Source: Sporosarcina psychrophila (GTDB lineage Bacteria > Bacillota > Bacilli > Bacillales_A > Planococcaceae). From it: DNA of 64,000 nt. Below the pieces are notes generated by a model. The model worked only from the letters and a program-made list of their open reading frames with translations. It ran no database searches and was not told where the DNA came from. The stretch covers positions 208,501 to 272,500 of the forward strand of contig NZ_CP014616.1 of the NCBI RefSeq assembly GCF_001590685.1, given 5' to 3'. Positions 35,251-44,353 of the stretch are shown here, one piece after another; position 1 is the stretch's first letter, and the number at the start of each line of letters is the position of its first letter. A program made the position numbers and the translations under genes.

Positions 35251-35390
35251 ATATATGTTGAATTAAAGAATCCCATTGAATCTGTTGTGGTACTCAATAA
35301 TGAGAGAGTTGTAATTCGAGGTGTGGATTGTAGAACGCTTGGCGCTTTGGAAATGCCTTTGCCGCGCCTGCGCTAGGGTATTTATTATTG
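35251..35390 (-). repeat. Inner arm repeat, right of the helicase gene
   Basis: Begins 10 bp after the helicase stop codon. It is the inverted partner of 32156-32255, with ATATATGTTGAATTAA mirroring TTAATTCAACATATAT at the inner edge of each arm. Confidence 0.85.
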
Positions 35391-35446
35391 AAAGAAATGT
35401 GATTTTGAGATGTACATGGCGAGATTGTAAGGTGATTACTAGTTGA

Positions 35447-35582
35447 TACTATATAAATTGAAATAAAGAATTCCATTGAACCGCTACGGCGCTATGGGAT
35501 GCCTCCCGCCATAAGCCAAGCAGCTTCGCTGCCAGTCTTATCCCCTGTTAAGGCGCCTTCGCTCAATATATATACCGGATTC
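35447..35582. repeat. Related repeat fragment
   Basis: CTATATAAATTGAAATAAAG..CCATTGAACCGCTACGGCGCTA..GATGCCTCCCGCCATAAGCC matches pieces at 24730-24765 (reversed) and 39642-39660, and carries an AAGC-GCAGCTTCGCTGC hairpin. Confidence 0.6.
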
Positions 35583-36045
35583 AACATATATAATTATATT
35601 TAAGAAAGACATACTCCAGCTTGCAGATTTCGTCACAGATAACGAAATGTGTTTTTCACATAGACCATCCAGCGAAGGCGCGACTTCGTGGTAGCCGGAG
35701 CGATAAGCCACTGAAAAAGTTCTTTTTTATAGTAAGAACTAGTTGATTGTAGTGAAGAGCGGCGACTCCGGCGGGAACAGCGCGAGCTGAAGACCCCGCA
35801 GGAACGCAGTGACGAGGAGGCTGAAGCCGTGCCCGCGGAAAGCGTCCGCTCGGAACGGAAATCAACGGGATTGAAGGAAATTATACTTTTTCAGTGCCCT
35901 GGCTTATCGCGGGAGGCATCCACAAAGCGTCGAAGCGGTATTAGTGGGAATCCTAATTCATTCCAAGTACAAGGTTTTTTTCAGTGGCCCACAAAAGCCC
36001 TTGTAAAGCGCATACGCCGGATTCATTTGTTGAACATATTTAGTG
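35583..36045 (-). repeat. Composite repeat, right outer arm of the helicase locus
   Basis: Inverted partner of 31731-32010, running from TTCAACATATATAATTATAT to TTCATTTGTTGAACATATTT. It is interrupted at 35709-35896 by a small element with 12-bp terminal inverted repeats. Confidence 0.85.
35709..35896. mobile_element. 188-bp MITE-like element nested in the repeat
   Basis: Perfect 12-bp terminal inverted repeats CACTGAAAAAGT (35709-35720) and ACTTTTTCAGTG (35885-35896). The interior is G+C rich (GGCGACTCCGGCGGGAACAG ... GACCCCGCAGGAACGCAGTG ... GTGCCCGCGGAAAGCG), a motif I recall as a common intergenic repeat in Bacillaceae and relatives. No ORF. It sits exactly where the other repeat copy has only a 22-bp loop. 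Confidence 0.7.
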
Positions 36046-36142
36046 TAGTTTTAAGTCGGAGATAGTCGCTAAGAATTAGCTCCAATTGGTGGTAAAGTAA
36101 ACGAAGAGGTCATGTAAGAAGACTGCAGAATGGAGGCTGTTC

Positions 36143-37057
36143 ATGAAAACGATTACGATTGAAGAGATAGTCAATACGTTTTCATTGGAAGTGTTAAGCG
36201 GACACGACCAATTGCATCGTATTATAAAAAAATCCAAAGTGCGTCGTCCAGGATTAGAGTTTATGGATATATTTGACTTTATTGCAAAAGAACATGTTCA
36301 AATTCTGGGGAAAAATGAAGTTAATTACCTTCATACGCTGACGTTTGAGGAGTGTATGCTACGGATTGCAAATATTGTTCAATATGCGCCCCCATGTATC
36401 ATCATTACATCCCAGCAGGAAGAGCCACTGGGCCTGATTCAATACTGTACGGAAGAGAAAATTCCGGTGTTACGTACTCGTGATTCCACGAGTGAATTGA
36501 GTGCGAAATTAGATGCGTATGTTGTGAAAGCAATGGCTCCAGAAATTGCAATACACGGCGTTTGCGTCAATGTATCGGGAATGGGTATTCTACTCCGCGG
36601 CAAGTCTGGTGTAGGGAAAAGCGAGACGGCTCATACATTGATTGGTCGGGGACATCGGCTTGTAGCAGATGATGTCGTGGTGTTGAAAAAGCTTAGCCCA
36701 CAAACATTACTCGGCACGCACGACGAAAACAGCAAAGAATTTCTTGCGTTGCGTAGTATTGGCTTGTTAAATGTGGTGCGCCTTTATGGAAGAGCCGCTT
36801 TCCAGGATGAAACGCGGATTGCACTGGACATCGAATTGACTAAGTGGAAAGAAAATGACTTGAATAATGAATTAGAGCAGGAAACGAAGTTTGTGGAATA
36901 CATGGACGTCCAGATTCCGCATATCCAAATTCAACTTCAACCGGGGCGTGATATCGCAGGTTTGATTGAAGCCGCGGCGAATAACTGGTATTTAAAGCAG
37001 CAAGGTTATAGCGCAGTAGAGGAATTCATGAAACGGATTGAGTCAGATACGCCTTAG
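36143..37057 (+). CDS. hprK: HPr kinase/phosphorylase paralogue
   Basis: A 304-residue HprK-type protein: N-terminal domain with RRPGLEF (about 32-38), the catalytic His in IAIHGVCV, Walker A GKSGVGKSE (about 154-162), acidic VADDVVV (about 175) and C-terminal PGRD. In canonical enzymes the signature reads IRGLGIINV; here it is LRSIGLLNV, so it has diverged. The normal gene neighbour lgt is absent and the gene is solitary, so this is more likely a second HprK-like kinase than the main carbon-catabolite enzyme. GGAGG is 7 nt before the ATG. Confidence 0.85.
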   Translation: MKTITIEEIVNTFSLEVLSGHDQLHRIIKKSKVRRPGLEFMDIFDFIAKEHVQILGKNEVNYLHTLTFEECMLRIANIVQYAPPCIIITSQQEEPLGLIQYCTEEKIPVLRTRDSTSELSAKLDAYVVKAMAPEIAIHGVCVNVSGMGILLRGKSGVGKSETAHTLIGRGHRLVADDVVVLKKLSPQTLLGTHDENSKEFLALRSIGLLNVVRLYGRAAFQDETRIALDIELTKWKENDLNNELEQETKFVEYMDVQIPHIQIQLQPGRDIAGLIEAAANNWYLKQQGYSAVEEFMKRIESDTP

Positions 37058-37121
37058 TATTGAGTAGCTGCGTTTGGTGGGTTTGGAATAATTAGTAGGA
37101 GTACGTAAAAACGTGAAAATG

Positions 37122-37153
37122 AGTAGACATTCAAATAGATGTCTACTTTTTTT
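37122..37153 (+). terminator. Terminator after the hprK-like gene
   Basis: AGTAGACAT / ATGTCTACT stem with T7 tail. Confidence 0.85.
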
Positions 37154-37563
37154 CGTGTTTTTTATTTTGGTGTATGAAATGTTTGTCGTTTTGTCTTGTT
37201 CGGCCACCTATTATTGGTCAGGTTACTCCTAGATGTAGCTGGGGGCCTGGAGTGTGGCGTAAGCTAATTGGTGATTGATGATACTATTTAACCCGTAAAG
37301 GCATGTTAGAGGTGAATCTGAGAAGCCGAAATTGCTTGGTCAACAGCTCGCATGCTTGTAATGAAGGTGGGAACAGATCGAATAACAACTTATAATCACT
37401 GGCACTTTAGAAAAGTAAGGGAATGTCTAATGGGTTTTATTTAATAAATATCCATTTTATTGAATATCAAGCAAGCTCTGCTTCAGCTTGAAGTTAGGAA
37501 GGGAAGGGGAAGGAAGGCTTATATCGAACTTGAGTAAACGTCCATCTTAACTATTTTTGTGGA
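37154..37563. other. Gene-free stretch before the partition cassette
   Basis: No ORF with a ribosome site and no recognised RNA or repeat. Short gene-like pieces are broken by stops. It may mark the boundary of an inserted element. Confidence 0.35.
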
Positions 37564-37700
37564 TGTATACATTACGGTGTACTTGTATACGTTAATGTAT
37601 ACATTTGTAAACATTAACGTATACAAGTGTACAAACACGTACACAACCAGTGGTGGCGGGTGTATACGTTAATGTGTACAAGTTTACAGCTAGGTACACA
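37564..37700 (+). promoter_or_regulatory. parC-like centromere/operator repeats
   Basis: Dense repeats of GTATAC/GTGTAC: GTGTACTTGTATACGTTAAT starts a 56-bp near-perfect palindrome (37577-37632), and a further half copy GTGTATACGTTAATGTGTAC follows at 37660-37679. The cluster lies just upstream of a ParM-like gene. In type II partition systems ParR binds such repeats to form the centromere and to repress the operon. Confidence 0.75.
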
Positions 37701-37802
37701 ATATTACATTTGTGTGTTAAATAGTTGAATTGGATTGACCTGCCAACAAAATTCCAGTACCATTTCAATAGAAAGATAGAATAATTGGGGAGGATGATTT
37801 TT

Positions 37803-38984
37803 ATGACAGAAACACGTATTGCAGCAATTGACGTAGGAAACGATTCATTAAAAGCCATTTTCGGTAAATTGGAAGCAGAACTCAATATACCCAATGTAAT
37901 TGCACAAGATATTGCAGATCGTCCGATTATCGGCATTGAAGAACTAGACAACCAAGAGCCTACTGATGGCATTCATATTCGTTTGCACTCTCCAACATTA
38001 AAAGATAACAACGCTATTTACCGTGTTGGGAATCTTGCTACGAAAAGTGGTAATTCAACTGAACTAGATCCAGGTAGCAACAAATCTGAGGAAGATCAAA
38101 CTTTGGTGATGTTGTTCGCGGCACTTGCAATAGATGCAGCTCGTGATGAGAATAAAGGTATTTTTAAACGTAATAATAATGTAATTGAAGCTACGTATAC
38201 ACTAGGTACAGGACTTCCACTGAGAGAAGTAAAGGAAGGGAAAGACGTTGGTTATCGTTCCCAATTACTTAGCTCTGTTCACCAAGTAGAGTTTTTGGTT
38301 ACACCTAAATATCAAGGTATAAAAGTAAATATTAAATTTGATGAAGTAAAGGTTTATCCGGAAGGTTTTGCTGCGTTTATCAACCTTGTAATGGATAATA
38401 ATTTAAACATCATTAATAAAGAATTAATCGATAAACAAATCTTGATACAAGACATCGGTGGGTTATCAACGGATGTTGCGGTCATTAGGAATCGTAAAGT
38501 TGATGATGATAAGGCGCAAGGCTTTAACTTGGGTGTTTCAGAGTCTCTGGATGCAATTCGAGAAGAAATTTATGTTAGACATGGCGTAGAGTTGGACAGT
38601 CGTCTAGATGTTGTGGATATTATAACGAAGAAAAATAACCGTAATCATATTATGGTAAAAGGAAGCCGGACAAGTGTTCATGACATTGTAGATCGGATTC
38701 TCTTGGAGTTAGCGAAAAAGCAATACCGCCATTTACGGAATGTATGGGCAAGAAACTCGCAATCTGAGATTTGCTATTTCATCGGCGGAGGCTCTATTGT
38801 CCTTAAAGACTATCTTAAAACGTTAAATAATAGCTTAGATGGTTATAATATCGATTTCTTTGAAGATGAAAAAGAAAGTGTTTGGATGATGGCCAACGCT
38901 TATTACAAGTTAATTTCAGACTTTGCGAAAAAAAATCAACAAGTCAAAATTAAAGAAGAAGAAAAGTTAGTTAAAACAAAGTAA
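37803..38984 (+). CDS. parM: ParM/Alp7A-like actin-type partition ATPase
   Basis: A 393-residue actin-fold protein of the ParM/StbA group: phosphate-1 loop AAIDVGNDSLKA (about residues 6-17), phosphate-2 DIGGLSTDVAV and adenosine motif YFIGGGSIVL. It should polymerise into filaments that push DNA molecules apart in type II segregation systems. The ATG at 37803 has GGGGAGG 9 nt upstream; nearer starts are too close to it. A centromere-like repeat cluster lies upstream and a ParR-like gene 11 nt downstream, giving the full parC-parM-parR order. Such cassettes are normally plasmid- or phage-borne. Confidence 0.88.
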   Translation: MTETRIAAIDVGNDSLKAIFGKLEAELNIPNVIAQDIADRPIIGIEELDNQEPTDGIHIRLHSPTLKDNNAIYRVGNLATKSGNSTELDPGSNKSEEDQTLVMLFAALAIDAARDENKGIFKRNNNVIEATYTLGTGLPLREVKEGKDVGYRSQLLSSVHQVEFLVTPKYQGIKVNIKFDEVKVYPEGFAAFINLVMDNNLNIINKELIDKQILIQDIGGLSTDVAVIRNRKVDDDKAQGFNLGVSESLDAIREEIYVRHGVELDSRLDVVDIITKKNNRNHIMVKGSRTSVHDIVDRILLELAKKQYRHLRNVWARNSQSEICYFIGGGSIVLKDYLKTLNNSLDGYNIDFFEDEKESVWMMANAYYKLISDFAKKNQQVKIKEEEKLVKTK

Positions 38985-38995
38985 GGTGACTATGC

Positions 38996-39526
38996 ATGAA
39001 TGACGCGGGATTAAAAAGGGGACAGCCCATTACATTTCGTCTCCCATCAGATACATCTGACCACACACTAAAGCAACTGCAAAAGTTAAAAGAAGTCGAA
39101 AGAAGAAACTTTTCCAGTAAAATTGCGGAGTTCGTGATAGATGGGGTGAATGACTCACTTTTAAAGCATAGAGAGGCCATAACAATTCCGCTCCCAAAAG
39201 GGTTAACTAAAGCGCAACGTGATTGGTTAAAGCACGAACATTCCGAGGCGCTACTAGGGAGTATCGTCTATCAGTTGATGTCCGATCCAATCCGCACAGC
39301 TTCTCTCTTTGCATCATTGAACAGCAATGCAATAGATGTAAATGCAGCATTATATTTGCAGGAAGAAACGAGCGCTGCCGTTGAGGTGGAAACAGAACAT
39401 CAATTGATTAACATAGAGGATGATCTGGATAATTTTGATTGGGAACAGTTAAAGGAGCCAGAAGACACCTCTGTTGTAGAAGAGGAAGACCCTTTAGCTG
39501 ACTTCCTTGCCCAGATGAATAAATAA
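38996..39526 (+). CDS. ParR-like centromere-binding adaptor
   Basis: A 176-residue protein following parM by 11 nt with AAGGTGA before its ATG. The N-terminal half is basic and has a ribbon-helix-helix-like start (ITFRLPSDTSDHTLKQLQKL); the C-terminal tail is strongly acidic (LINIEDDLDNFDWEQLKEPE, ending DPLADFLAQMNK). ParR/Alp7R adaptors are small, diverged proteins with an N-terminal DNA-binding domain and a C-terminal filament-binding tail. The assignment depends mainly on position and this layout. Confidence 0.72.
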   Translation: MNDAGLKRGQPITFRLPSDTSDHTLKQLQKLKEVERRNFSSKIAEFVIDGVNDSLLKHREAITIPLPKGLTKAQRDWLKHEHSEALLGSIVYQLMSDPIRTASLFASLNSNAIDVNAALYLQEETSAAVEVETEHQLINIEDDLDNFDWEQLKEPEDTSVVEEEDPLADFLAQMNK

Positions 39527-39534
39527 TAGTGAGT

Positions 39535-39598
39535 GCCTGTGCAGCAACTTCTCGTGAATGTTTACACGTTCATGATGGTTGCTGCACAGGCGCTTTTT
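39535..39598 (+). terminator. Terminator of the partition operon
   Basis: 14-bp stem GCCTGTGCAGCAAC / GTTGCTGCACAGGC with an inner GTGAA/TTCA hairpin and TTTTT tail. Confidence 0.9.
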
Positions 39599-39641
39599 GT
39601 TGTGAATCTGGGAAATTCCGCTAGTTGGCTCCGTGACATGA

Positions 39642-39736
39642 CTATATAAGTTGAAATGAAATATCCCCTCGATTCTCCTTTAACTTTCTCTTTTGAGGCG
39701 CCTACTCTTAGTATTCATATGTTCAACATATATAGC
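39642..39736. repeat. Short repeat-family element
   Basis: Bounded by CTATATAAGTTGAAATGAAA (like 35451-35470) and ATTCATATGTTCAACATATA (like the repeat termini at 31731 and 36040). It looks like a 95-bp deleted member of the composite repeat family. Confidence 0.5.
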
Positions 39737-39871
39737 CTGGAAAATAAGAGTGTACCAATTGGTCAAAAGGTAGTGAAAAAGTATCCAGTATTTACAAACT
39801 ATTTACATGAATCGCAATTTAAATTTACATAGGGCTCCTATACTGGGGTTGTAGTAAAGGAGGTGAACGGG

Positions 39872-40624
39872 TTGCTGAAATTACAAAATGTTAGCAAGCA
39901 ATTCGATGATAAATTAGTTTTAGATGGCATAAACATTGAGATTAAGGCAGGGGAAATTGTTTCACTACTAGGCCCGAGTGGCAGTGGTAAAACGACTTTA
40001 TTACATATTATTTTAGGGTTAACAAGTATGGATAGTGGAAAAATTATTTTTAATGATATGGATTTGAGTAACGTAGCGATGAAGGATCGTGGATTTAATA
40101 TCGTATTTCAAGACTATGCGCTTTTTCCTAATCTAAATGCGTACGAAAATATAGTCTATGGTTTGAGAAATAAGAAGGGGCTAGTATCTGAAGAGGAAAT
40201 TCAAGAGTACATTGATTTTTTGGAATTAAAACCGCATTTAACAAAGAAAATTGGGGAATTATCAGGTGGCCAGAAACAACGGGTATCCATCGCAAGAACG
40301 CTCGTTATGAAGCCGAAAATATTATTATTGGATGAACCTTTGAGTGCATTGGACGGTGTCATAAAGGAATCGATTAAGCAGCGCATTAAATCCATTTCCA
40401 GAGAATTTAAGTTGACGACGATTATTGTGACGCATGACCCAGAAGAGGCATTAACGTTGTCGGACAAAGTTTTAATTATTAATGACGGTAGTATTTCACA
40501 ATTTGGCACGCCTACTGAAATTATCAACCAGCCTTCTACTGATTTCGTAAAAGAATTTATTCTTAAGCAATTACAGATTAAGAGAGAAAATATCTATAAC
40601 TTATTTGGTGAACAATATGCCTAA
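39872..40624 (+). CDS. ABC transporter ATPase, 2-aminoethylphosphonate type
   Basis: A 250-residue importer ATPase: Walker [11 protein letters not shown] loop VFQDYALFP, signature LSGGQKQR, Walker [13 protein letters not shown] and switch His in [11 protein letters not shown] at 39872 is chosen because GGAGG lies 8 nt upstream (the GTG at 39863 overlaps the ribosome site). It is the first gene of a five-gene operon that ends with phnW and phnX, so it should power uptake of 2-aminoethylphosphonate (PhnT2-like). It lacks the long C-terminal regulatory domain of iron or spermidine ATPases. Confidence 0.9.
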   Translation: MLKLQNVSKQFDDKLVLDGINIEIKAGEIVSLLGPSGSGKTTLLHIILGLTSMDSGKIIFNDMDLSNVAMKDRGFNIVFQDYALFPNLNAYENIVYGLRNKKGLVSEEEIQEYIDFLELKPHLTKKIGELSGGQKQRVSIARTLVMKPKILLLDEPLSALDGVIKESIKQRIKSISREFKLTTIIVTHDPEEALTLSDKVLIINDGSISQFGTPTEIINQPSTDFVKEFILKQLQIKRENIYNLFGEQYA

Positions 40625-42236
40625 TGTAAAACCGGCGATGCGCGTTATTTATATCCCAGTCATCTTGTTATTCGTCGCCTTTCTATTAGTACCTCTTGGC
40701 ATGTTGTTTATCCGTTCTTTTGAAACAAGTCAGGGGTTCAGTTTTTCAAATTACATATCCGCTTTATCGAATAAAGAATTGCTAGAGTCCATTGGCAACA
40801 GCATTAAAATTTCCAGCCTTACCGCTGTGATTACAACGGTTTTAGGATTTACCCTGGCTTACGCCGTCAATTGTACAAGAATCTACAAGCCGTTAAAAAG
40901 CGCGATTAAAATGGGGATTCTTATTCCGATGTTGCTGCCTACCATTACATATGGATTTGCGATTATCTATTCTTTTGGTAACCAAGGGTTTATTACCAAG
41001 ATTGTCGGCCGAAATTTAGTTGAGATTTACGGATTTAACGGTTTACTGATAGGCTATGTGATTTATACGTTACCGGCGGCATTTCTGCTGATTAATAATG
41101 CTTTCAAGTATGTTGACAAAAAGTTTATCATCGTTTCAAAGTTGATGGGTGACGGTGTGATAAGGAGTTTTAAGAACACAATTGTTCGTCCGTTAGTGGG
41201 AACTTTAGGAGGTGCTTTTGTACTTTCCTTCATTTTAAGCTTTACAGATTTCGGTATACCTGCCTCAGTCGGTGGGAGTTATTCTGTTGTAGCGACTCAG
41301 TTATACCAAGTCATGCTCGGTTCTATTCCGGATTTTAATAATGGTGCGGCCATTGCGGTTATCATGTTAATCCCAGCTGTGTTTGGTGTTTTACTCTTAA
41401 ACTATCTCGAGAAACTTAATTTTCATTATGACAAGTTTACCGACACAGAGTTGACTCCGCATAAGGGAAGAGACGCATGTTTTGGGATTATCTCATTAGT
41501 TGTGTTACTAGCAATGCTATCAGTGTTTGCTGTCATGTTCATTGCGCCATTTGTTAACAGTTATCCGTACGATTTTACGTTTACGTTTAAACATCTTATG
41601 GACACATTCCAATCAAATAATCTATTGGCTGTCTATAAAAACTCAGTTTATGTTGCACTATTGACGGCAGTGTTTGGTACGTTAGTTGCGTATTGTTCAG
41701 CTGTGTTAAATGCTCGTACGACTGTGAAATGGAAATCATCCATTGATATCGTTTCGATGATGACGAACACGATACCAGGTATGGTGTTAGGTTTATCGTA
41801 TTTGCTACTTTTTAACGGTAGTAGTTTGAAGGGAACCTTTCTAATTATCGTTCTCAGTAACATTGTCCATTTCTTTACAACACCCTATTTAATGGCGAAA
41901 AACGCTTTATCCAAAATGAATCCGACTTGGGAAACGACTGGAGAGTTACTGGGGGACAGCTGGTTAAAGACCATCTATCGAGTCATTCTTCCAAACTCAG
42001 CATCGACGGTTATTGAAATGTTTAGCTATTATTTTATCAATGCAATGGTGACCATTAGCGGGATTATCTTTTTGGTCACAGCGCAAACGTCATTGGTAGC
42101 AAGCAAAATTAAAGAACTACAGCATTTTGGGAAATTCAATGAAGTATTTATTTTATCTCTGCTTATCTTCTTTACAAACCTAGCAGTCAAATTGCTTTGT
42201 GATCACTTTCAAAAAAGGCCATTCAAACAGTTGTGA
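40617..42236 (+). CDS. Fused two-domain ABC permease, 2-aminoethylphosphonate type
   Basis: A 539-residue permease made of two BPD_transp_1 halves with about twelve membrane helices; EAA-like loops appear at [18 protein letters not shown] and [16 protein letters not shown]. One chain replaces a permease heterodimer, as in the FbpB- and PhnU2-like groups. ATG at 40617 overlaps the ATPase gene by 8 nt, indicating tight coupling. With the ATPase and binding protein it forms the predicted 2-aminoethylphosphonate importer; the substrate is inferred from phnW-phnX downstream. Confidence 0.9.
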   Translation: MPNVKPAMRVIYIPVILLFVAFLLVPLGMLFIRSFETSQGFSFSNYISALSNKELLESIGNSIKISSLTAVITTVLGFTLAYAVNCTRIYKPLKSAIKMGILIPMLLPTITYGFAIIYSFGNQGFITKIVGRNLVEIYGFNGLLIGYVIYTLPAAFLLINNAFKYVDKKFIIVSKLMGDGVIRSFKNTIVRPLVGTLGGAFVLSFILSFTDFGIPASVGGSYSVVATQLYQVMLGSIPDFNNGAAIAVIMLIPAVFGVLLLNYLEKLNFHYDKFTDTELTPHKGRDACFGIISLVVLLAMLSVFAVMFIAPFVNSYPYDFTFTFKHLMDTFQSNNLLAVYKNSVYVALLTAVFGTLVAYCSAVLNARTTVKWKSSIDIVSMMTNTIPGMVLGLSYLLLFNGSSLKGTFLIIVLSNIVHFFTTPYLMAKNALSKMNPTWETTGELLGDSWLKTIYRVILPNSASTVIEMFSYYFINAMVTISGIIFLVTAQTSLVASKIKELQHFGKFNEVFILSLLIFFTNLAVKLLCDHFQKRPFKQL

Positions 42237-42250
42237 GGGGGGATATTATA

Positions 42251-43237
42251 GTGAAAAAGATGAAGGTATTCGTATTGTCTCTAATTGCTTTGAGTTTAGT
42301 GTTTATGTGGGTAGGTCGTAACAGTGGAAAAGCGGATGAAGGAAAGGTTGTCATTTATACAAATGGGGATGAAGCGGCTTCTGAAGCTATGGAAGGTGCA
42401 CTGAATGAAGCGGGGTATGAAGGGCAATACGTGCTCCAATCGTTAGGAACTTCCGAATTAGGCGGGAAACTGATGGCAGAGGGCGATAAAATCGAAGCCG
42501 ATGTTGTGACGATGAGTTCTTATTTCATCGAAAGTGCTCAACAACAACACACCATGTTTCAGGATTTAACGTTTAGTACAAATGCGTTGGAACAAAATCC
42601 GCCCTATTACGCGCCGATTTTAGGCAATACAGGGTCCATTTTCATCAATACAGAAGTACTCAAACAAAAGGGTTTGCCGATGCCGACTTCCATAAAAGAT
42701 TTGGCGAAACCCGAGTTTAAGGGGTTGGTGTCGATACCAAACATTATGGATTCTTCAACTGGCTGGCTGCTAGTCCAAGCGATTATTAGCGAATATGGGG
42801 AACAAGACGGTAAAAAGGTCCTTCAAGATTTAATTGCCAATACGGGTCCGCATCTTGAAAGTTCGGGCTCGGGGCCAATTAAGAAAGTGCAAGCTGGTGA
42901 AGTGGCTGCTGGTTTTGGTTTGCGTTATCAGGCAGTAATGGCTAAAGAATCTGGATTACCGATTGAGTATGTCGATCCAATTGAAGGGAACTTTTCACTT
43001 ACAGAATCAATTGCAGTTGTGAATAAAGACGATGCAACAACGAGTTTAGCAATGGATATGGCCAAAATCATTACTGAAAATGCTCGAAAAGAGTTGCTGA
43101 CACATTATCCGGTTGCGCTTTACGATGGTGAAACAGTGATGGATGTGAACAAACCGGCTCATGCCATGCAATTTGAACACCCACTAACTGTCGAACTCTT
43201 ACAGCAGCATCAAGAGTTCTTTAAATCAGCTAACTAA
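42251..43237 (+). CDS. Extracellular solute-binding protein, 2-aminoethylphosphonate type
   Basis: A 328-residue periplasmic-binding-fold protein of the iron/AEP class (VVIYTNGDEAASEAM, GSIFINTEVL, NIMDSSTGWLLVQ, GFGLRYQAVM). An N-terminal hydrophobic helix of about 17 residues (VFVLSLIALSLVFMWVG) is followed directly by the mature domain. No lipobox Cys is present, unusual for a Gram-positive binding protein, so it is probably held by the uncleaved helix or released. GTG at 42251 follows a GAGGGGGG site. It overlaps or abuts the permease gene and precedes phnW. Confidence 0.88.
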   Translation: MKKMKVFVLSLIALSLVFMWVGRNSGKADEGKVVIYTNGDEAASEAMEGALNEAGYEGQYVLQSLGTSELGGKLMAEGDKIEADVVTMSSYFIESAQQQHTMFQDLTFSTNALEQNPPYYAPILGNTGSIFINTEVLKQKGLPMPTSIKDLAKPEFKGLVSIPNIMDSSTGWLLVQAIISEYGEQDGKKVLQDLIANTGPHLESSGSGPIKKVQAGEVAAGFGLRYQAVMAKESGLPIEYVDPIEGNFSLTESIAVVNKDDATTSLAMDMAKIITENARKELLTHYPVALYDGETVMDVNKPAHAMQFEHPLTVELLQQHQEFFKSAN

Positions 43238-43258
43238 AATTGGGGAGAGTGAAAGAAT

Positions 43259-44353
43259 ATGAATACGTATAAATTATTAACGCCAGGTCCGTTGACGACT
43301 ACAAGTACGGTGAAACGAGAAATGCTCCTCGATCGTTGTACGTGGGAGCAAGACTATAAAGAAATCACACAAAAAATCAGATCTAAACTTCTTGAATTTG
43401 CTTATGCTACAAAAGAAGAATATACGACTGTACTCATGCAAGGAAGCGGTTCGTTTGTCGTTGAATCGGTACTGACGACTGCTATTTCAAGAGATGATAA
43501 AGTGCTGATTGTAACGAACGGTGCTTATGGCGAACGTATTGTGAAAATGGCTCAGTATATTGGACTGAATTACGTAGTATATAGCGTGGCATACAATGAC
43601 TATCCAAAGGAAGATGAAATAAGACGTATTTTAGAAGATGATCAAGAAATTACACATATCGTAATGGTTCATTGTGAGACAACGACAGGTATTTTAAATC
43701 CAATTGAGATGATTTCAAACTTATCGAAGGAACAAGGAAAAACATTAATCATTGATGCGATGAGCAGCTTTGGTGGGATGGAAATCAATGTAACTGAACT
43801 CGAAATTGATTATTTAATTAGCAGCGCAAATAAATGCATCCAAGGGGTCCCTGGGTTTGGTTTTGTAATCGCCAAACTTGAGAAGCTTGTTGTGTGTGAG
43901 GGCAATGCACGTAGTTTGTCGCTGGATTTATATGATCAGTGGAAAGAGATGGATCAGAATGGGAAATGGCGTTATACATCACCAACCCATGTAGTAGCTG
44001 CATTCGCAAAAGCATTGGAAGAATTAGTTGAAGAAGGCGGCATTCCAGCTAGATTTTCCCGTTATCAACATAATAATCGCTTGTTAAGAGAGCGATTTAA
44101 ACAAGTGAATATCCATGCCTATATCTCAGTTGAAAAACAATCGCCCATTATTACAACCTTCCTTTTTCCAAATGAACAATTCGACTTTGAAGCGTTCTAT
44201 TCGTTTATCAAAGACAGAGGTTATGTCATTTATCCAGGCAAGCTGACGGACGTAGATACTTTCCGCATTGGCAATATAGGTGAGATCTATGAAGAAGATA
44301 TAGAGGAATTATGTGTTGGTGTAGAAGAGTATATGAAAGTGGTGGCAAAATGA
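43259..44353 (+). CDS. phnW: 2-aminoethylphosphonate--pyruvate transaminase
   Basis: A 364-residue class V (fold type I) PLP aminotransferase. TPGPLTTT near the N-terminus, GSGSFVVES, HCETTTGILNP, IIDAMSSFGG and the PLP-lysine motif SSANKCIQGVPGFGF (Lys about 194) are characteristic of PhnW. It converts 2-aminoethylphosphonate and pyruvate to phosphonoacetaldehyde and alanine. GGGGAG lies before the ATG. Its TGA overlaps the ATG of phnX, so the two pathway enzymes are translationally coupled. Confidence 0.95.
   Translation: MNTYKLLTPGPLTTTSTVKREMLLDRCTWEQDYKEITQKIRSKLLEFAYATKEEYTTVLMQGSGSFVVESVLTTAISRDDKVLIVTNGAYGERIVKMAQYIGLNYVVYSVAYNDYPKEDEIRRILEDDQEITHIVMVHCETTTGILNPIEMISNLSKEQGKTLIIDAMSSFGGMEINVTELEIDYLISSANKCIQGVPGFGFVIAKLEKLVVCEGNARSLSLDLYDQWKEMDQNGKWRYTSPTHVVAAFAKALEELVEEGGIPARFSRYQHNNRLLRERFKQVNIHAYISVEKQSPIITTFLFPNEQFDFEAFYSFIKDRGYVIYPGKLTDVDTFRIGNIGEIYEEDIEELCVGVEEYMKVVAK

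Noticed and set aside
39863-39871. GTG start for the phosphonate ABC ATPase
   Set aside because: It lies within the GGAGGTG ribosome site itself; TTG at 39872 has normal spacing.
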